Below are positions 59,114 through 64,000 of a stretch of 64,000 bases of DNA, piece after piece. Numbering within the stretch: the first letter of the stretch is position 1; every line of letters begins with the position of its first letter. The stretch is from Talpa occidentalis (Eukaryota > Chordata > Mammalia > Eulipotyphla > Talpidae). A program made the translations under genes and the position numbers. The stretch covers positions 60,552,228 to 60,616,227 of the forward strand of contig NW_023605083.1 in NCBI RefSeq assembly GCF_014898055.3, written 5' to 3'. The notes beneath the pieces were generated by a model, which worked only from the letters and a program-made list of their open reading frames with translations, was not told the origin of the DNA and ran no database searches.

Positions 59114-59331
59114 AAAACTTAAATAAGGGACCAGGAAAATGAATAACTTTAAGAAAGTGAAAATCAAAATCAACAAAAAACTATGAACCAGAGACACTTT
59201 TAGGGGGGCGGGGGCGGGAGGGGAGGGATTGGGGTCAGAATGGGGGGGCTGCAATTGTATGGGGAATATAACAATAAAATTTATTATTTAAAATAAATAA
59301 ATAAATAAATAATGCCATGGGGGGGGAAAAA
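59114..59331 (+). terminator. L1 3' UTR with G-rich tract, AATAAA and tail
   Basis: 'accagagacacttttagggg' leads into a G-rich tract (59203-59227) with several G-runs, a likely G-quadruplex on the plus strand. AATAAA is at 59273-59278. The tail is taaa repeats, then a short non-L1 word, aatgccatgggggggg, and an A-run before the target duplication. Confidence 0.85.
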
Positions 59332-59429
59332 AATAAGGGCATTGATGGCTGGTGACTACAAGAAACTATCATGGATTCATTAAAAAAACACAAATGATCT
59401 AATCCAGAGAGTTGGTAGAGTTCATTTAA

Positions 59430-59505
59430 CTTAATCCTTCCTTTTATAAATGAGGAAACTGAGTCCCAGAAGGGTTACTAGCTCAGGATGGCACCATGAA
59501 GCAAT
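59430..59505 (-). mobile_element. MIR SINE piece, minus strand
   Basis: 'ataaatgaggaaactgagtc' is reversed MIR core. Confidence 0.75.
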
Positions 59506-59639
59506 GACATAATTGTGGCTGCCCTAACTTTGATTCCAAGCTGGAGGCACACCATTTACAAAGATACCCTGCTTGGGACTAGATGACCCATTAGATTACT
59601 ATATGCAACAGAGATGCTTTGAAAGTCATACATTTAGTG

Positions 59640-60215
59640 GAAAATGAATAACCTGAATCTAATCCAGGAAACATCAGATGGACACCAAAGGAGGAGCATA
59701 TTTATGTAAAAAAGACAGAAGGAATTGCATTCTTAAAAAAAAAAAGTCAATGTCATAAAAGACAAAGAGATTGCAAAGCTGTATCTAGTGAAAGGAGATA
59801 ATGAAAGATACAACAACTAAATGTATGAATTCATGGGACTGTACCACAGGACAAAATTCTATCAAGGACATTTCCGGGTCAATTGATCATTGAAATACAG
59901 ACCAAAAGTTGGATAAAAGCATGTGACTTTTAAATTTAAAATTATCAAGACTGATAACTACTACTGTGCTCATAGAAGTGAATATCCTTATTGCTAGGAA
60001 CTGGACACTAAAGTATTTAGTGATAAGTGAATATGGCATGCAACTTACCCTCAATTTGGTCAGAAAAGAATTAGATAGACAGACAGACAGATAGATAAAG
60101 CAACTAGGGAAAAATGTCACAATTGATAAACCTGAATATAGGTTTTGAGTGTTTTTCACTCTATTTTTGCAAGTTCCCTCTGTAAGTTTGAAATTATTTC
60201 AACAAAAAAGTGAAT
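59640..60215 (+). mobile_element. old L1M-type 3' end
   Basis: 'ataacctgaatctaatccag', 'gtcaatgtcataaaagacaa', 'tggacactaaagtatttag' and the end 'ctgtaagtttgaaattattt' follow one ancient L1-type 3' UTR. A short gacagacagatagat microsatellite is included (60074-60096). Relative of the piece at 50.9-51.5 kb. Confidence 0.65.
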
Positions 60216-61368
60216 AAAAAATGTAAGCCATGCAAATGATTACTATGAGCACCACAAAGCTATAACCACTCTCCATTCAAAAGCAAAGAAGGTCATTTTA
60301 AGAAACATTTCCAAAAATTATAGAGTAGCAGTTTTAAAGTCATGACATCCTTCATGCATATTTACTACAAAACCAAAATCTCAATAAATGAAAGTAATGA
60401 GTAGGGTCACCTCAGAAGGCCTCCCAACTTGGTATTTATGACATGATTTGGAGCTGGCACTACCACTTCTGGGACTGCCATTTTTCCCATTTATGTTATG
60501 ATCTTTCCTAGTGAAAACAAAGGTAAAAACAAATAAAAAAAAAAAACCCTTTCTATTATCCTAAAAATTGCAGTAAGAAAATTGATAACTATTGAATGTT
60601 GAACAAAATGCACCCAATTCTTTACTTTTAAAAAAATACTAAAGGTTGTATTTCTGGATATGAACAGAAAAATGGTCACATCAGGTCATGCTGAGGGTCC
60701 TGGCCCTATGGAGGAAAAACAATAAACTCTCCCTGGTGATGAACAATAAGTTCCACGATATAGCTTCATTTTACATTGTCATTATTTACACTGCCCAGAA
60801 GAGCAACACTGCCCATCCCAACAGAAAGTGAGGCCTCCACTCAGAACCTGCTCTCTGATTCTGGGCAATGCCTTTCAGTTGTCTGCTTCACAAATCCATG
60901 TTAGTACTGACTGTTCACATAAGCCATGTAGTATTGGTGTCCCCTGTGGATGAAAGCAAATTCTGACCACCACACCATGTCCTTGGGAACTTAGAGAATG
61001 CACCGTTTGTCATTTTTCTGTAAATAACAGGTTAGTTTTACTAGGTCACTCAGATAAATTTATACCAGCAGATCATGCCCAGGACATGTGGAGATCTTGG
61101 CATGGGCTCTGTTCTGGAGAAGGAAAGAACTCCAAAGACTTGACCCTGCCCTTAGGAAGCTTATAATTGCACTGAAATCAAATAGAGCACACAAAACAAC
61201 CACAAAGACCTCACAGGCCATGCACCATAGAGCCTGGAATGCTCTGTGTAAATCCCAAAAAAGTTGCCCAATGAATAACACTGGTACAAAGGGACCTAGT
61301 GTAGCAATGTTTCTCCCAGATTGATTAACCACCTATGATTAGTGGTCCAAATGTGTCATATTATCTCT
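60216..61368. other. unannotated unique sequence
   Basis: AT-rich. No gene recognised. The 90-codon minus frame (61060-61332) is antisense to a 78-codon frame on the plus strand, so neither is supported. Confidence 0.45.
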
Positions 61369-61572
61369 TGCCTTTGTACAGACTTTTCCTTCTGCCTATA
61401 ACACTGTCTCCCACTCCAACCTTCCTTCCCTTTGGTTAAGAGCTACAGCTTTTAGCTTGGATATTAATCACCCCTAAAAAGCTTTTCCTGACCCCTTACC
61501 TCTTGGCCTTGGTTTGAGGTCCTTCTTGTGTGATCCCACTGCACTGACTTCACCATTTTGCATAGCAAGGTG
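61369..61572 (+). mobile_element. L2 LINE 3' region
   Basis: 'ccttctgcctataacactg', 'aagcttttcctgacccctta' and 'tgtgtgatcccactgcactg' follow L2 order. Confidence 0.82.
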
Positions 61573-61574
61573 AT

Positions 61575-61700
61575 TACGGGGGTCCTCTAGAGTCAGACGG
61601 GTTGGGTTCAAATTGTGGCTCCACCAATGACTGGCTTTGAGGCTATGTCAGGTTAATCAAGTGTATAACCTTTCTATATCTCCTATGGCTTATTATCTCA
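61575..61700 (+). mobile_element. MIR SINE
   Basis: 'agagtcagacgggttgggtt' and 'gtggctccaccaatgactgg' with 'gttaatcaagtgtataacc' match MIR. Confidence 0.78.
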
Positions 61701-62250
61701 ATTCTTTATGCGGGGCATTTCTCTCCCTTCACAGGTGAGGAAACTGAGTCTCAGAAAGGTTATATAACATCCAACATCACGGACCTGGGGAGAGAAAATC
61801 CAAAGCCAAGTCCAGAGGATGTTAACAACTTCAGCTTTATGAATCATCCAGAACTTTCTCAACCTCTGCTACTGTCACAGAGGAATCTGGACAAAAAAAA
61901 AAAAAAAAGATGGGGGTCTTTATTTCTCAAGGTGCTCAGACAGATGACTCAAAAGATTGTGAATTAAAACCCCTCCCTGGAATTGTCTTCCAGGGAAGGA
62001 GACTCCAGGTAATAATTCTAAGAACTAAGAACCATTCGTTTAGTTTTAATATCCTACTTAGTGACACAGTATCCATGTTTTTCATTTCTATTTTCATTTT
62101 CAACAGGAGTAGGAGAGAGAAATGAATTGTGCTGACAGAGAGGCCTTGCTCACTCTTTCCCACAGGAGCTTGGAATATGTTCCCCATTTCCTGGAGAACA
62201 GAGGTGCTATGTATTACATAGAAATCCACAAAAAGTGATTTGCAGTTGAA
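61701..62250. other. unannotated sequence with reversed MIR piece
   Basis: 'caggtgaggaaactgagtct' at about 61733-61752 is reversed MIR or L2 debris. The rest is unique. Confidence 0.45.
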
Positions 62251-62345
62251 ATAGGAGGCAGTAAAGCATAGAGCTTAAAATCATGGACTTTGGAGACAGA
62301 GCTGACCCAGTCACTTCATTTAGCTGTGTGACCTTGGGAAAGAAA
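62251..62345 (+). mobile_element. MIR SINE, 5' part
   Basis: 'gcagtaaagcatagagctta' and 'agctgtgtgaccttgggaaa' match MIR. Confidence 0.75.
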
Positions 62346-64000
62346 ACGTAGGAATTCAAGGTTTCTGTAAGCAAAATTAAGCTAGGTATCCCAAGTCAAA
62401 TGGATGTGTCAACCAGAAAAATCAAAGAAGGGGAGAAGAGTGGCATGCAGAGATGAGGGAGATTGTGCTTAAAGACAGTCTATCCTGCCCATCTGGCTAC
62501 ACCTCTAAATGGTGCTGCAGGGGCCTCATTCCTGATTATCGTGATGCATCCACTTCTACTTCACAGTTGTTCCAAATTCCTTTGCTGGTAAACATGTTGC
62601 TGTAATTTCATCTCAGCTGTTTGTTTAGAGGTTTTTGAGTGCTAAATTTTTATTTTGAGGTTAAATTATCTTTTAAAAATAGTTTCAAGATGCCTTAACT
62701 CGTGCAGCAACTAAAAAGGGAATAGCTGGTTTAGTTTTGTAAGCTTCTCTAGTTAAAAACAGTAGAGTCCTCTTTTGAAAGTCTTGCTTCCATCGAGAAG
62801 GCATCTCTAGAGATCTTTATTTTAATCATATTCATTTTCCACAATTTGGGGATCATTGTTACTCACTACTGAGAGAAGGAAAGGGAATGTGAATGCCTTT
62901 GTTCGCTTGCCATATAATGTCATTTTCTGAAAGTCAGTTTGTATGTTCTACAGAGTCAGCAAATTGCCCCATACATGATCAGTTAATGGTAATGAGCCAG
63001 GCTGCATCAAGGAATCTAAAGTAAGACTTCTGGGAATGGAGTCACATGGTAGGCTTGGGCCAGTGGAAGAGCACTTCTTGGCAGGAAATCATGAAGCAGA
63101 ATTTAGGCCTTGAAGCCTGCATGATTGTGATAGCACTGGTGAGGGTTCCTAATATGATGGGAGCCACTGGAAAGCTGGCATATCCTGCTGAGTTATATTG
63201 TAAAAGCATCACTTGATACTGCTGGGAAGGTGAGTGGGTGGGCATTTTGATCCACCTTCTAACAGCATCAATTGAGTAAAGGAAAGAAACTACCAGAATA
63301 GTAAAAAGTTTAATTCTTCATATTATTTTATTATAGTACCATATGTTAGCACCAAAAGGGTTACAGTATGTACAATGACTATAAGCATAGGAAATTTTTT
63401 AATTGTGATATAGAAACAGTTTTTGGTACAGAAGATATGTAAGGTTATTTGGTAACTGACCAGCATCTTAAGGTGCTATGGGCACAACACTTTCTATCAT
63501 TAAATGTGCAAGTCTTAGCTCAAATTCACCTTCATAGAAAACTACTGCAAAATTTCATCATAATCAGTGTCTATAGCTGGAAGCATCTGTCAAATAACCA
63601 TTGAAATTATTGATTTTTCCATGCCCACATTTTAATGCATAATTGACAAAGTGTTTCTCTCTGAGGTTCAGCTAAGCAACTCTGGACTAGGACTGCCTGG
63701 TCCTATGAGATGTAAGAGGACCTCTCTAAGAGATGGCCAGGAATGCCACATGCCCTGTATTGTGAATCAGATCCACCCAGACACAGTTTTGAAATTGACA
63801 ATTTATTCAGTAGTTGTCACAGGACACATTTAGAGAGAAAGAATGCAGAAAACTAATTAATTCCATTCAGAAAGATATTATTAGGCCAACAAAATTTGCT
63901 TGTAATTTTCATCCTCGTTAGTATCTATTAGGACACAGCAATGACATTTACTGACACAGGGAATATGGATTGTCAGGACCCTTTAAATTCTTATTGAAAA
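62346..64000. other. unannotated unique sequence
   Basis: No gene, RNA or repeat that I can support. Frames are under 70 codons. Confidence 0.5.

Larger units (their letters stand above)
52753..59331 (+). mobile_element. near full-length L1 with 14-bp target duplication
   Basis: About 6.6 kb. The perfect duplication aataagggcattga lies at 52739-52752 and 59332-59345. The junction (ttt/aata) fits the L1 endonuclease preference. Order: GC-rich 5' UTR (52753-54187) with a YY1-like site, ORF1 (54188-55211), ORF2 (55286-59113), a short G-rich 3' UTR, AATAAA, and a taaa-rich tail. ORF1 has two frameshifts and a nonsense codon. ORF2 has two nonsense codons and two frameshifts. It is therefore not autonomous, although it is structurally complete and fairly young. 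Confidence 0.98.

Overview
The window looks like ordinary nuclear DNA of a placental mammal: AT-rich, CpG-poor outside one LINE-1 5' region, and made mostly of transposon copies of different ages with unique sequence between them. I found no intact protein-coding gene, no tRNA/rRNA gene and no CRISPR array. MIR, L2, MER5A, MaLR-type LTRs and old L1 place it in Eutheria. There are no Alu, B1/B2, PRE-1 or Bov-type SINEs. The lineage SINE is a tRNA-derived family with an A box like TGGCGCAGTGGTTGAG, a body of about 250 bp, and a tail of AATAAA repeats followed by a TCTTT pol III terminator (a T+ SINE). My best guess is a horseshoe or leaf-nosed bat (a Rhin-1-like SINE), but this rests on memory of the family and is not certain.

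Layout. 0-6 kb: an L1 3' end, a SINE, an L2 pair and a MIR carrying a solo LTR with TG...CA ends and a 5-bp target duplication (5782-6216). 6-15 kb: mostly unique sequence, two MaLR/MLT1-like LTRs, short tandem repeats and a diverged 65-bp direct repeat pair. 15-23.4 kb: a minus-strand L1, four SINEs within 1.4 kb (17.2-18.6 kb), an old L1, MIRs, an L2 split by a later insertion, and MER5A. 23-34 kb: MIR/L2 remnants, SINEs, an unidentified region with interrupted open frames (28.8-29.8 kb) and two minus-strand L1 tails. 34.6-36.8 kb: a 5'-truncated L1 with a 15-bp target duplication. 36.8-52.7 kb: old L1/HAL1-like, L2, MIR and Tigger pieces, ordinary SINEs, and two copies of a short A-tailed SINE variant. 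52.7-59.3 kb: an essentially full-length L1 with a 14-bp perfect target duplication, a GC-rich 5' UTR with a YY1-like site, and broken ORF1 and ORF2. 59.4-64 kb: old L1, L2 and MIR pieces and unique sequence.

The genes do not form a pathway. What can be read is a history of retrotransposition: L1 probably supplied the machinery, and the SINEs, with target duplications of about 10-18 bp, look mobilised by it. I do not see a new biological system. The most distinctive signals are the short SINE pair that lost the T+ tail, the SINE cluster that re-used one target sequence, the tandem repeats in the L1 5' UTR, and the unidentified region at 28.8-29.8 kb.
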